DNA of 64,000 nucleotides from Gordonia jinhuaensis (GTDB lineage: Bacteria; Actinomycetota; Actinomycetes; Mycobacteriales; Mycobacteriaceae), in NCBI RefSeq assembly GCF_014639795.1, contig NZ_BMGC01000002.1:40167-104166 (forward strand), read 5' to 3'. Both the position numbers and the translations under genes were made by a program. This document shows, piece by piece, positions 26,632 through 35,731 of the stretch; within the stretch, counting starts at the first letter, position 1, and each line of letters starts with the position of its first letter. The notes under the pieces were generated by a model. The model saw only the letters and a program-made list of their open reading frames with translations, had not been told where the DNA came from and searched no databases.

Positions 26632-27333
26632 GTGACACCCTCAGACGAGTCCCGACGCGACGCGACACCGCAGGCCTCGCAGGAGCATTCGGGTGGCCCC
26701 GGCTGGACCGGGGCGGTCGGCGCACCGACACGGCTGCTGTTGCTGCGCCACGGTCAGACGGCGTTGTCGGTCGACCGGCGCTACTCGGGACGCGGGAACC
26801 CGCCGCTGACCGACCTGGGCCGCCGTCAGGCCGACGCGGCCGCGCGGCGGCTCGCGGGAGTCGACGTGGCCGCGGTGATCAGCTCGCCGCTGGCCCGTGC
26901 GACGGCGACCGCGCAGGCGGTCGCCGATGTGCACCAACTGCCGGTGGTGGTCGAGGAGGGGCTCATCGAGACCGATTTCGGTGCGTGGGAGGGCCTCACG
27001 TTCGCCGAGGCCCTCGCGCACGATCCCGATCTGCACCGCCGATGGCGCTCGGATGTCTTGGTGAGTCCGCCCGGCGGTGAGAGTTTCGACGAGGTGGCCG
27101 TACGTGTCGCGCGGGCGCGTGACGCGCTCGTCGCAGCCCATCCCGCGAGCACGATCGTGGTGGTGTCGCATGTGACACCCATCAAACTGATGCTGCAACA
27201 GGCGCTCGGTGTGGGCCCGTCGCTGCTGTACCGCCTCCACCTGGATCTCGCGTCGCTGTCGATCGCCGAACACTATCCCGACGGTGGTACGTCGGTGCGT
27301 GGCGTCAACGACATCTGCCATCTCGACGGCTGA
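26632..27333 (+). CDS. Histidine phosphatase (acid phosphatase / CobC-like), stand-alone, lacking the usual RNase H domain
   Basis: 233 residues. The phosphoglycerate-mutase-type motif LLLLRHGQTALS holds the catalytic His; SPLARATATAQ, ETDFGAWEGLTF and VVVVSHVTPIKLML complete the active site. In mycobacteria the same position encodes a bifunctional RNase HI/acid phosphatase (Rv2228c, ~364 residues). Here the linker GPGWTGAVGAPTRLLLLRHG is retained, but only ~30 residues precede it and the upstream zinc-ribbon gene stops 7 bp before the GTG at 26632. The RNase H half is therefore missing. It may take part in alpha-ribazole phosphate dephosphorylation. Confidence 0.88.
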   Translation: MTPSDESRRDATPQASQEHSGGPGWTGAVGAPTRLLLLRHGQTALSVDRRYSGRGNPPLTDLGRRQADAAARRLAGVDVAAVISSPLARATATAQAVADVHQLPVVVEEGLIETDFGAWEGLTFAEALAHDPDLHRRWRSDVLVSPPGGESFDEVAVRVARARDALVAAHPASTIVVVSHVTPIKLMLQQALGVGPSLLYRLHLDLASLSIAEHYPDGGTSVRGVNDICHLDG

Positions 27334-27348
27334 GAGCCCGACTCGGGG

Positions 27349-28428
27349 TCAACCAGACGTCGGATGCGCTGAGGAGGGCACCCGATCGTGGGCGTCGAGC
27401 CCGAGTGCGGCGCGCAGGGTCGGCCAGGCCTGATGCAGATCGCGCTCCCAGTATCCCCACGCGTGCACTCCGAGTCCGTAGTGAAAGCTCACCGACGTGA
27501 CCCCGGCACCTTCGATCGCCGACTGGAACAGGCGCGTGCAGTAGTTGGATGCCCGTTCGATCACCACACCGGCCGGATCGGCCAGTGCCCGAATGCCCAG
27601 CGACAGGTCGTAATTGCCGTCGCCGACCGCCACATAGACAGGTTTGCCGGCGAATGCCTCCGGATGTGCGGACGGGTCGTGATCGAGCCAGGCCGGTGAA
27701 CCCGGCGGCCCCCACATGTTCTCCGGGTCGCCCAGCCGGGTCGCGATCGTGGCCATCGTGGCCTGCTGCGCCGTGGGTACTCCGAGATCGGGGCATCCGC
27801 TGAAATAGGCTCCGCCGCTGTACAGGTGCGGATGCCGCATCTGCAGTACCGACGCTGCGGTGGCGCCCATGGACAGCCCCAGAAGGGCATTCGTGCCGTT
27901 GCCGTGAAATCGCCTGTCGATCAACGGGGGTAGCTCCCGGGTGAGAAAGGTCTCCCAGCGCATCCGGCCCAGCACGGGATCGTCGCGGCGCCAGTCGGTG
28001 TAGTAGGAGGCCGGTCCACCGACGGGGAACACCACGGTGGTCTGCTTACCGGACATGAACCGCTCGATGTCGGTCTGTCCGAGCCAATCGCTCTCGGTGA
28101 AACCCGATGTGGTTCCCGCGGAGATGCCGTCGAGGGCGTAGACGGTGGGCCGTGGTCGATCACCGGTCGGACCGAGGAGCACGTTCACGGTGACGACCCG
28201 ACTCATCGCGGCGGAGAACACCTCGGCGCTCACCCGGTGGGCCGAGACCACATGCACCGACACCACGTGCGCGGGTCCGGCGCCCGCGGCCGCGGTTCCC
28301 GGCATCGCGGTGATCAGCCCGGTGACGGTCATCAGACAGGCCGGGGCGATGACGGTGACCGACGGCAGGACCGACTGCAGGACCGCGGCGACTGCTCGTA
28401 CCCGCTGTGCGATGGTGACCACCGGCAC
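27349..28428 (-). CDS. Alpha/beta-hydrolase esterase, antigen 85/mycolyltransferase-like, secreted
   Basis: 359 residues (fewer if a later start is used). It has an N-terminal hydrophobic segment (AVLQSVLPSVTVIAPACLMTVTG) and an Ala-rich signal region ending GTAAAGAGPA. The esterase core has DGISAGTTSGFTESDW, the nucleophile elbow ALLGLSMGATAAS and the catalytic His in GLGVHAWGYWERDL, all typical of the Ag85/PF00756 family. It would transfer mycoloyl groups to trehalose or arabinogalactan outside the membrane, which supports a mycolic-acid-producing host. Convergent with the phosphatase gene (15 bp between stops). Confidence 0.85.
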   Translation of the reverse strand: MPVVTIAQRVRAVAAVLQSVLPSVTVIAPACLMTVTGLITAMPGTAAAGAGPAHVVSVHVVSAHRVSAEVFSAAMSRVVTVNVLLGPTGDRPRPTVYALDGISAGTTSGFTESDWLGQTDIERFMSGKQTTVVFPVGGPASYYTDWRRDDPVLGRMRWETFLTRELPPLIDRRFHGNGTNALLGLSMGATAASVLQMRHPHLYSGGAYFSGCPDLGVPTAQQATMATIATRLGDPENMWGPPGSPAWLDHDPSAHPEAFAGKPVYVAVGDGNYDLSLGIRALADPAGVVIERASNYCTRLFQSAIEGAGVTSVSFHYGLGVHAWGYWERDLHQAWPTLRAALGLDAHDRVPSSAHPTSG

Positions 28429-28520
28429 GAGTCAACCAGGCACGGCGCCGATCGGCGGGGCGTCGCGCAGACCGATGTGAATTGTCCAGCGATCAGGGCC
28501 CGCGGGTATGATCTGACACC

Positions 28521-28941
<421 letters not shown>

Positions 28942-28952
28942 CCGCCGCGCGG

Positions 28953-30455
28953 CTATAGTTTCCGCGCCAGAGCCCGCCACGTGGCGATCGACTCCGCGCA
29001 CATCTGCTGCTCGCGCGCATCGAGGCGCCCGAGGACGAATGTGTCGTCCCGGTCGGCGGCGCCGGTGCGCCGCAGCCGGGTGAGCCGGTGACGTGAGATC
29101 ACCGCGTCGTGGAAATCCCCGAGGGCGTCCTGGATCGCCGCGGCCCGCCGCGCGGTCTTGCGGTGCGCGTCGACACCGAGGTCCTTCTCGGCCTCGGCGC
29201 TGTAGCGCAGCGCTTTGGCCTTCTTGCGGACGGTGTGCACGGCCTCCTCCCACTCGTGGGAATCCGCCGGCAACTCGTCAACCCTGCGTGTTGCCTTCTT
29301 CACCGCCTTGCGGGTGTGGGAAACCGCTTGGGCAACAGCATCTTTCGCGTCATCGTCGGCATGCGGACCGGGTTCGGGATCGCCGATCATCGCGTCGAGC
29401 ATGTCGAGCAGCGCCAGATATCGGTCGGAGTCGAGTGCGGCGTGCACCCGCTCGACGGCGCGATCATGCGCATGTGACACGTCCTCGACGAGGGAACGGG
29501 TCAGCAACGGCCGCTGCTCCTCGTCGGCCAGCAGCTCGCGATGACGAGCGAGCTGCACCTCGGCGTCACGCGCCGCCCCGAGCACCTGGCCGAGTACCTT
29601 GAGCTCCTCGGCCAGCGCGTCGGTGCGCGGGCCGTCGAGCACGCCCGGGAAACCGCGGATCACACTGCGCAGCCGGCGGGCGGCCACCCGCATCTGATGC
29701 ACCGCATCGTCCTCGTCGGCCCGGACGCGGGGATCGTGGTCCACCAGCAGATCTCGATGCCGGCGCAGTGACATCAGCACCAACTCCAGCGCGGTCGGAT
29801 GGTCGCCCAGCGACCGCTGAGCGACGACCGGCGTCGACCCGATCGCGCGGGCCAGTTTCGACGAACTCGACGCAGGTCGGGCGCCGGCGGCCGTCAGCAC
29901 CGACCCGACGTCGGCGAGTACGGCGCGTCCGGCGGCGTCGGTGTGGTCGGGGCGCAGCTCGAACTCCCACTCCGACCACGTCTGGGAGGTGCCGCCGGGC
30001 AGCAGGGAGCTGGCGGTGACGGTGTCGCGCGCCAGCTCGCCGAGCTCGTCACCGGAGTCGTCGTAGGCGACGGTGACCTCACGCTGGGTGTCGATCACCG
30101 CGACCGGGACCAGTCGCCGGCCGCGGACGTGGACGACGATCTGTGAGGCCAATGACTCGGGAACCGTGGACTCGTCGGGCGAGTCGCCGAGGTCGGCTTG
30201 GGTCTCCCGTCGTCCGTCCCCGGCGAGTGGGCGCTTGAGATGCCAGCCGGCATCGTGACCACCGGTACGCCGGCGGAGGGTGATGCGGTTTCCGGCGAGA
30301 TCGAGCGAATTGGTGTCGAAATAGGTGGCCGAGAGGTCTTCGGTCTGCGGCTCCGACACCGAGGCAATGGCATCGACCTGCGTCAGATCCGGTGCGGGAG
30401 TGCCGGGTTCGACATCGAACTTGATCTCGAGCTCCACGTTGTCACGGGTGGGCAC
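28953..30455 (-). CDS. CYTH-CHAD domain protein
   Basis: 500 residues. The N-terminal CYTH domain (about 1-205) begins VELEIKFDV and contains TYFDTNSLDL and ITLRRRTGG. The CHAD domain (about 220-500) has HQMRVAARRLRSVIRGF, EELKVLGQVLGAARDAEV and VRKKAKALRYSAEA. CYTH domains bind triphosphates and CHAD domains bind polyphosphate, so a polyphosphate or triphosphate role is plausible. GTG 30455 has GAGGAG upstream. It follows pip on the same strand and corresponds to Rv2226. Confidence 0.93.
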   Translation of the reverse strand: MPTRDNVELEIKFDVEPGTPAPDLTQVDAIASVSEPQTEDLSATYFDTNSLDLAGNRITLRRRTGGHDAGWHLKRPLAGDGRRETQADLGDSPDESTVPESLASQIVVHVRGRRLVPVAVIDTQREVTVAYDDSGDELGELARDTVTASSLLPGGTSQTWSEWEFELRPDHTDAAGRAVLADVGSVLTAAGARPASSSSKLARAIGSTPVVAQRSLGDHPTALELVLMSLRRHRDLLVDHDPRVRADEDDAVHQMRVAARRLRSVIRGFPGVLDGPRTDALAEELKVLGQVLGAARDAEVQLARHRELLADEEQRPLLTRSLVEDVSHAHDRAVERVHAALDSDRYLALLDMLDAMIGDPEPGPHADDDAKDAVAQAVSHTRKAVKKATRRVDELPADSHEWEEAVHTVRKKAKALRYSAEAEKDLGVDAHRKTARRAAAIQDALGDFHDAVISRHRLTRLRRTGAADRDDTFVLGRLDAREQQMCAESIATWRALARKL

Positions 30456-30509
30456 CGTGTTCTCCTCTTCTGTGCACGGCGATCGCCGACGGGCGGGTGG
30501 ATGGGGACG

Positions 30510-31532
30510 TCACCGAGTCGCGAAGGCGTCGGTGGCCTCGATCAAATGATGGCGGATCCCCGGTTCGAAGGAGGCGTGACCGGCATCGGCGACCACATGC
30601 AGTTGCGCAGACGGCCACGCGCGGTGCAGATCCCAGGCACTGCGCATGGGGCACACCACGTCGTAACGGCCCTGCACGATCACTCCCGGGATGTGGGCGA
30701 TCCGGTCGATGTTCGTCAGCAGCTGCCCGTCCTCGAGAAAGCCGTGATGCATGAAGTAGTGGTTCTCGATACCGGCGAAGGCGAGATCGAAGCGGGGGTC
30801 GGAATCCACGGCGGAGTTCTGCGGCAACAGATGTGAGGTGCTCTGCTCCCAGGTCGTCCACGCGGTCGCCGCGGCCTGCGCGAGGTGGCGATCGTCGCCG
30901 GTGAGCAGACGGTGATAGGCGGCGACCAGATCACCGTCGCGTTCGTCGGCCGGGATCACCGAAAGATAGCCCTCCCACTGGTCGGGAAAGATGTGGGCGG
31001 CGCCGCCGTTGTAGTACCAATCGATCTCCGAGCGCCGCAGCAGGAAGATGCCCCGCAGCACCAGCTCGGTGACGCGGTCGGGGTGGGCCTGGGCGTAGGC
31101 AAGGCCCAGCGTCGAACCCCACGAGCCGCCGAACACCTGCCAGCGCGCGACACCCAGGTGTTCGCGGATCTTCTCCATGTCCGAGATCAGCTTGTCGGTG
31201 GTGTTGACCGACAGATCGGCGCCGTCGGCGATATGCGGTGTCGACTGACCACATCCGCGCTGGTCGAACAGGATGATCCGGTAGGCCTTCGGATCGAAGA
31301 ACCGTCGCTGGGTGGGGGAGGTGCCCCCGCCGGGGCCGCCGTGGACGAAGACCACAGGCTTGCCGTCGGGGTCGCCGCTGCACTCGTAGTAGATGTGCTG
31401 GCCGTCGCCGACGTCGAGGTGACCGGACTCGTACGGATCGATCTCCGGGTAGAAGTCGCGGTAGGCCGTCCCGGACGCCGGTGCCGGATCGGTGGTGGAG
31501 TGGGCGGAGGAGTTTGTGGACGGCGTGGTCAT
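30510..31532 (-). CDS. pip: Proline iminopeptidase
   Basis: 340 residues of the S33 family, releasing N-terminal proline from peptides in the cytoplasm. The oxyanion region VVFVHGGPGGGTSP, FDQRGCGQSTPH, the nucleophile elbow GGSWGSTLGLAYAQ, the Asp in VQGRYDVVCP and His in VADAGHASFE complete the triad. Start ATG 31532 is chosen over an upstream extension; TAGTGT (31540-31545, minus strand) ends 7 nt before it, suggesting a leaderless or own promoter. It lies between panB and the CYTH-CHAD gene. Confidence 0.93.
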   Translation of the reverse strand: MTTPSTNSSAHSTTDPAPASGTAYRDFYPEIDPYESGHLDVGDGQHIYYECSGDPDGKPVVFVHGGPGGGTSPTQRRFFDPKAYRIILFDQRGCGQSTPHIADGADLSVNTTDKLISDMEKIREHLGVARWQVFGGSWGSTLGLAYAQAHPDRVTELVLRGIFLLRRSEIDWYYNGGAAHIFPDQWEGYLSVIPADERDGDLVAAYHRLLTGDDRHLAQAAATAWTTWEQSTSHLLPQNSAVDSDPRFDLAFAGIENHYFMHHGFLEDGQLLTNIDRIAHIPGVIVQGRYDVVCPMRSAWDLHRAWPSAQLHVVADAGHASFEPGIRHHLIEATDAFATR

Positions 31533-31622
31533 GGGCTCCACACTATGCCGCACACACCCGCGCCCGGTGGGCATCGGCCGCCGGGCGCGAGAGTCGGGCA
31601 GAAGTCCTCGCGGGGGGTGCGA

Positions 31623-32483
31623 TCAGTAGCTGTGCTCGGGGCCGGGGAACGTCCCGGTGGCCACGTCGCGGGCGTATTGTTCTGCGGCCCGCCGCAATTC
31701 GGTCCCCACGTCGGCGAAGCGCCGCACGAACTTGGCGGTCTTACCCGAGGTGAGGCCGGCCATGTCCTGCCACACGAGCACCTGTCCGTCGGTTTCGTTG
31801 CCGGCGCCGATCCCGACGGTGGGGATGGTGAGTTTGCGGGTGATCTGGCCGGCGAGATCGGCCGGGACCATCTCCATCACGACGGCGAATGCGCCGGCCT
31901 CCTGCACCGCGATCGCGTCGGCGATCAATTGGTCGGATCCGTCACCGCGGCCTTGCACCCGGAAGCCCCCGAGGCCGTTGACGCTCTGCGGGGTGAACCC
32001 GATGTGGCCCATGACGGGGATGCCGGAGGCGGTGAGCGCGGCGATCTGATCGGCGATGCGTTCACCGCCCTCGATCTTCACCGCATGCGCGCCGCCCTCC
32101 TTGAAGAAGCGGACCGCCGATGCCAGTGCCTGCTGCGGGCCGGCCTCGTAGGAGCCGAACGGGAGATCGGCGACGACGAGTGCGTGCGGTGCGCCGCGGA
32201 CCACCCCGCGCACGAGCGGGATGAGTTCGTCGGAGGTGACGGGGATGGTGGTGTCGTAGCCGTACACGACGTTGGCGGCGGAGTCACCGACCAGCAGTAC
32301 CGGGATGCCGGCGTCGTCGAAGACGCGGGCCGACGAGTAGTCGTAGGCGGTGAGCATCGCCCACTTGTGCCCCTCTGCCTTCATCTGCGCCAGGTGATGG
32401 ACGCGGGTGATGCGACGGGCGGGTGTAGCAGCCGGGTCCGACGCGGACGGGGTCTGCGCACCATAAACAGGTGTCTCTGACAT
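31623..32483 (-). CDS. panB: 3-methyl-2-oxobutanoate hydroxymethyltransferase
   Basis: 286 residues; the first committed step of pantothenate synthesis, making ketopantoate from alpha-ketoisovalerate. Motifs [55 protein letters not shown] and [19 protein letters not shown] (metal and substrate binding) are all present. ATG 32483 is preceded by an AAAGAGA-type Shine-Dalgarno. Divergent from the lipoprotein esterase gene, as for Rv2225/Rv2224c. Confidence 0.97.
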   Translation of the reverse strand: MSETPVYGAQTPSASDPAATPARRITRVHHLAQMKAEGHKWAMLTAYDYSSARVFDDAGIPVLLVGDSAANVVYGYDTTIPVTSDELIPLVRGVVRGAPHALVVADLPFGSYEAGPQQALASAVRFFKEGGAHAVKIEGGERIADQIAALTASGIPVMGHIGFTPQSVNGLGGFRVQGRGDGSDQLIADAIAVQEAGAFAVVMEMVPADLAGQITRKLTIPTVGIGAGNETDGQVLVWQDMAGLTSGKTAKFVRRFADVGTELRRAAEQYARDVATGTFPGPEHSY

Positions 32484-32628
32484 CGTTGTCTCTTTTCGTG
32501 CCTCGAGTCCCGTCAGACGGGTACCCGGGTGGTCAAGGGCCACGTCAATCCTTCCACCGTGCACACTCGCCCGAAACCGACACATCTGTGTGTTCGGTCA
32601 CATGACACCGACGTGACAGCATGAGCGG

Positions 32629-34248
32629 ATGATCACGGCGCCGCATGTGCGGAGATCCCTCGCGCGACGCGCGCTGACGCTGTCGGTGCTGGTCACCTCG
32701 GCCGTCCTTCTCACCAGCGGGCTCACGGCGTGCGACTCCGGGGTCACCGGCAGTCCCGAACGGGTCACCGGGTCGGACTCGGTGTCCGAACCCGCCGGTG
32801 ATCGGCCGACCACGATCGACGGCTTCTACGCGCAGACCCTGCGGTGGGGATCGTGTGAGTCGATGATCTCCTCGGACATCGACTATCCGAGCGACGGAAG
32901 CTCCTGTGCGCGGGTGCTGGTGCCGGTCGACTATGCCGATCCGGCCGGCGACACCGCATCGCTGGCCTTGTTCCGCTACTCGGCGCCCGGCGGATCGGCG
33001 CGCATCGGGTCGTTGCTGATGAACCCGGGCGGCCCGGGCGGATCGGGGGTCGACTTCATGGCCGGGCAGGCCGCCGATCTCGCCAAGCACGCCATCGGCG
33101 AGCACTTCGACCTGGTCGGATTCGATCCGCGCGGCGTGGGGCACTCGACTCCGGCCATCCATTGTCTGTCGGACTCCGACCGCGACGCCGACCGGGCTCG
33201 CGACGACACCGACTGGTCGCCCAGCGGCATCGCCGAACGAGAGGCCCACAATGCTCAGTTCGGCCGCGCGTGTGCCGACCAGCTGGGCACCGAATTCTTG
33301 TCGAAGGTCGGCACCGTGGACGTGGTGCGTGACCTCGATGTCATCCGCGCTATGCTCCGCGACGACAAGCTGAACTATCTCGGCTTCTCCTACGGCACCC
33401 GCATCGGTTCGGCCTATGCCGAGGCTTTCCCGACCAGAGTCCGCGCGATGGTCAACGACGGCGCGGTGGATCCCTCGCAGAACCCGGTCGACGAGCAGCT
33501 GGCGCAGACCGCCGGTTTCCAGCATGCCTTCGACGCCTTCGCCGCCGACTGCACAACGAGGAGCGACTGTGCCCTGGGCACCGATGCCGGTGCCGCGGTC
33601 TCGCGGTTCTGGTCGCTGACCCGGCCGCTGATCGGCCACCCCGCCGCGACCACCGACCCGCGTGGACTGTCGTACTCCGATGCGATGACCGGGGTGGCGC
33701 AGGCGCTCTACAGTCCCGAGCTGTGGCAGTACCTACGCACCGGGCTCGCCGAACTGCGTGCGGGCAGGGGGGACACGCTGCTCCGGCTGGCCGACATCTA
33801 CGAGGGACGCGACGACGCCGGTCACTACGACCCCACTTCGGATGCGTTCACCGCCATCAGATGTGTCGACGGGCCGGCGATCACCGACCGTGCCACCGTC
33901 GACTCGCTGGAGCGCCGCTCGCGGCAGGTGGCGCCGTTCACCGACGACGGCCGCGGCACCGGGCACGGTGTCAAGGACGAATGCGCCTTCTGGCCGGTGC
34001 CGCCGACTTCGCAACCGCATCGGGTCTCGGCGCCGGGTCTGCCGACGACCGTGGTGGTCTCGACCACCAACGACCCGGCCACCCCCTATGCTGCCGGGCA
34101 GAGTCTGGCGGCGCAGATGGATGCGCGGCTGATCACCGTCACCGGTACCCAGCACACCGCCTCCTACGATGGCAACGCCTGCGTTGACCGCGCGGTCGAC
34201 GCCTACCTGGTCAATCTCACACTCCCGCCTGAAAATCTCAGATGTTGA
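32629..34248 (+). CDS. Secreted lipoprotein alpha/beta hydrolase with TAP-like C-terminus (CaeA/Rv2224c-like)
   Basis: 539 residues. A lipoprotein signal ends at LTACDSG (Cys35). The hydrolase core has NPGGPGGSGVDF (oxyanion), FDPRGVGHSTP and nucleophile elbow GFSYGTRIG. The C-terminal TAP-like domain supplies Asp (STTNDPATPY) and His (TGTQHTASYDG). It resembles the tandem cell-envelope esterase/peptidases Rv2223c and Rv2224c (CaeA), here reduced to one gene. Acts at the outer face of the membrane on peptides or esters. Confidence 0.92.
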   Translation: MITAPHVRRSLARRALTLSVLVTSAVLLTSGLTACDSGVTGSPERVTGSDSVSEPAGDRPTTIDGFYAQTLRWGSCESMISSDIDYPSDGSSCARVLVPVDYADPAGDTASLALFRYSAPGGSARIGSLLMNPGGPGGSGVDFMAGQAADLAKHAIGEHFDLVGFDPRGVGHSTPAIHCLSDSDRDADRARDDTDWSPSGIAEREAHNAQFGRACADQLGTEFLSKVGTVDVVRDLDVIRAMLRDDKLNYLGFSYGTRIGSAYAEAFPTRVRAMVNDGAVDPSQNPVDEQLAQTAGFQHAFDAFAADCTTRSDCALGTDAGAAVSRFWSLTRPLIGHPAATTDPRGLSYSDAMTGVAQALYSPELWQYLRTGLAELRAGRGDTLLRLADIYEGRDDAGHYDPTSDAFTAIRCVDGPAITDRATVDSLERRSRQVAPFTDDGRGTGHGVKDECAFWPVPPTSQPHRVSAPGLPTTVVVSTTNDPATPYAAGQSLAAQMDARLITVTGTQHTASYDGNACVDRAVDAYLVNLTLPPENLRC

Positions 34249-34282
34249 GACGCTCTGAGTGAAATGCCTGCATATTCTGGTT

Positions 34283-34309
34283 GTCTCGTGGATGTAACAC
34301 CGATTTAAC
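34283..34309 (+). promoter_or_regulatory. Candidate GlnR box trio upstream of glnA2
   Basis: GTCTC (34283-34287), N6, GTAAC (34294-34298), N6, TTAAC (34305-34309): three pentamers in exact 11-bp phase. They lie just upstream of a TACTCT -10-like hexamer (34320-34325), i.e. over the -35 zone where an activator could bind. The match to the actinobacterial GlnR pattern (GTnAC-N6-GAAAC) is partial. Confidence 0.4.
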
Positions 34310-34332
34310 AGGGCACTTCTACTCTCCGGGGC

Positions 34333-35673
34333 ATGGATCGGCAGAAGGAATTCGTGCTCAGGACCCTGGAAGAGCGTGACATCCGTTTTGTGAGGTTGTG
34401 GTTCACCGACGTTCTCGGCTATCTGAAGTCAGTCGCCATCGCCCCCGCGGAACTCGAAGGGGCTTTCAACGAAGGCATCGGCTTCGACGGATCGTCGATC
34501 GAGGGGTTCTCGCGCGTGTCCGAGGCCGACACGGTCGCGCGGCCCGATCCCTCGACCTTCCAGGTGCTCCCGTGGACGACGAGTACCGGCAAGCAGCACT
34601 CGGCCCGGATGTTCTGCGACATCGTCATGCCCGACGGGACACCGTCGTGGGCGGATTCGCGCAATGTGCTGCGTCGCCAGCTGAACAAGGCTGCCGACCA
34701 GGGATTCAGCTGCTACGTCCACCCCGAGATCGAGTTCTTCCTCCTGCGCGAGGCGCCGAAGAAGAACACCGAGCCGGTGCCCGCCGACGACGGTGGCTAC
34801 TTCGACCAGACGACGCACACCGCCGCGCCCAACTTCCGCAGGCATGCGATCGAGGCGCTCGAGTCGATGGGTATCTCGGTGGAGTTCTCTCATCACGAGG
34901 GTGCGCCCGGTCAGCAGGAGATCGACCTGCGTTATGCCGACGCCCTGTCGATGGCCGACAACGTGATGACCTTCCGCTACCTCATCAAGGAGGTGGCGAT
35001 CGGCGAGGGCGTCGCGGCGACGTTCATGCCCAAGCCGTTCACCGACTACCCCGGCTCGGCGATGCACACGCACATGAGCCTGTTCGAAGGTGACATCAAT
35101 GCCTTCCACAACCCCGACGACCCGATGCAGCTGTCGGAGACGGGCAAGAAGTTCATCGCCGGGATCCTGCACCATGCCAGCGAGCTGAGCGCGGTCACCA
35201 ACCAGTGGGTCAACAGCTACAAGCGGCTCATCCACGGCGGCGAGGCTCCGACGGCGGCCACGTGGGGCGGCGCCAACCGCTCGGCGCTGGTCCGACTGCC
35301 GCTGTACACGCCGAACAAGGCGTCGTCGCGTCGCATCGAGGTGCGCTCGCCCGATTCGGCCTGCAACCCCTACCTGGCTTTCGCGGTGCTGCTCGCAGCG
35401 GGTCTCAAGGGCATCGCCGAGGGTTATGACCTGCCCGACGAAGCCGAGGACAACGTCTGGGAGCTGACCCCCACCGAGCGTCGCGCGATGGGTTACCGCG
35501 AACTGCCGAGCAGCCTGGCGATGGCGCTGCAGGAGATGGAGAAGTCCGAGCTGGTCGCCGAGGCGCTCGGCGAGCACGTGTTCGACTACTTCCTGCGCAA
35601 CAAGTGGGCCGAGTGGACCGACTACCGCGGGCAGGTCACCCCATTCGAGCTCAACCGTTACATCAGCCTCTAG
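34333..35673 (+). CDS. glnA2: Glutamine synthetase, type I, GlnA2
   Basis: 446 residues. Conserved GS segments include GIGFDGSSIEGFSRV, VHPEIEFFLLREAP (metal ligand), HHEGAPGQQEIDLRY, AMHTHMSLFEGD, NSYKRLIHGGEAPTAATWG and NRSALVRLPLYT. It corresponds to Rv2222c and is adjacent to glnE and near glnA1, so the ammonium-assimilation genes are clustered. TACTCT (34320-34325) ends 7 nt before the ATG, consistent with a leaderless mRNA. The annotated product makes glutamine or possibly D-amino analogues; the physiological role of GlnA2 is less clear than GlnA1. Confidence 0.95.
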   Translation: MDRQKEFVLRTLEERDIRFVRLWFTDVLGYLKSVAIAPAELEGAFNEGIGFDGSSIEGFSRVSEADTVARPDPSTFQVLPWTTSTGKQHSARMFCDIVMPDGTPSWADSRNVLRRQLNKAADQGFSCYVHPEIEFFLLREAPKKNTEPVPADDGGYFDQTTHTAAPNFRRHAIEALESMGISVEFSHHEGAPGQQEIDLRYADALSMADNVMTFRYLIKEVAIGEGVAATFMPKPFTDYPGSAMHTHMSLFEGDINAFHNPDDPMQLSETGKKFIAGILHHASELSAVTNQWVNSYKRLIHGGEAPTAATWGGANRSALVRLPLYTPNKASSRRIEVRSPDSACNPYLAFAVLLAAGLKGIAEGYDLPDEAEDNVWELTPTERRAMGYRELPSSLAMALQEMEKSELVAEALGEHVFDYFLRNKWAEWTDYRGQVTPFELNRYISL

Positions 35674-35731
35674 CGGACCTCGTCAGGGAGTTGTCGATCG
35701 GGGCCGCGGGGCGTCACGATAAGTTCTCCCT

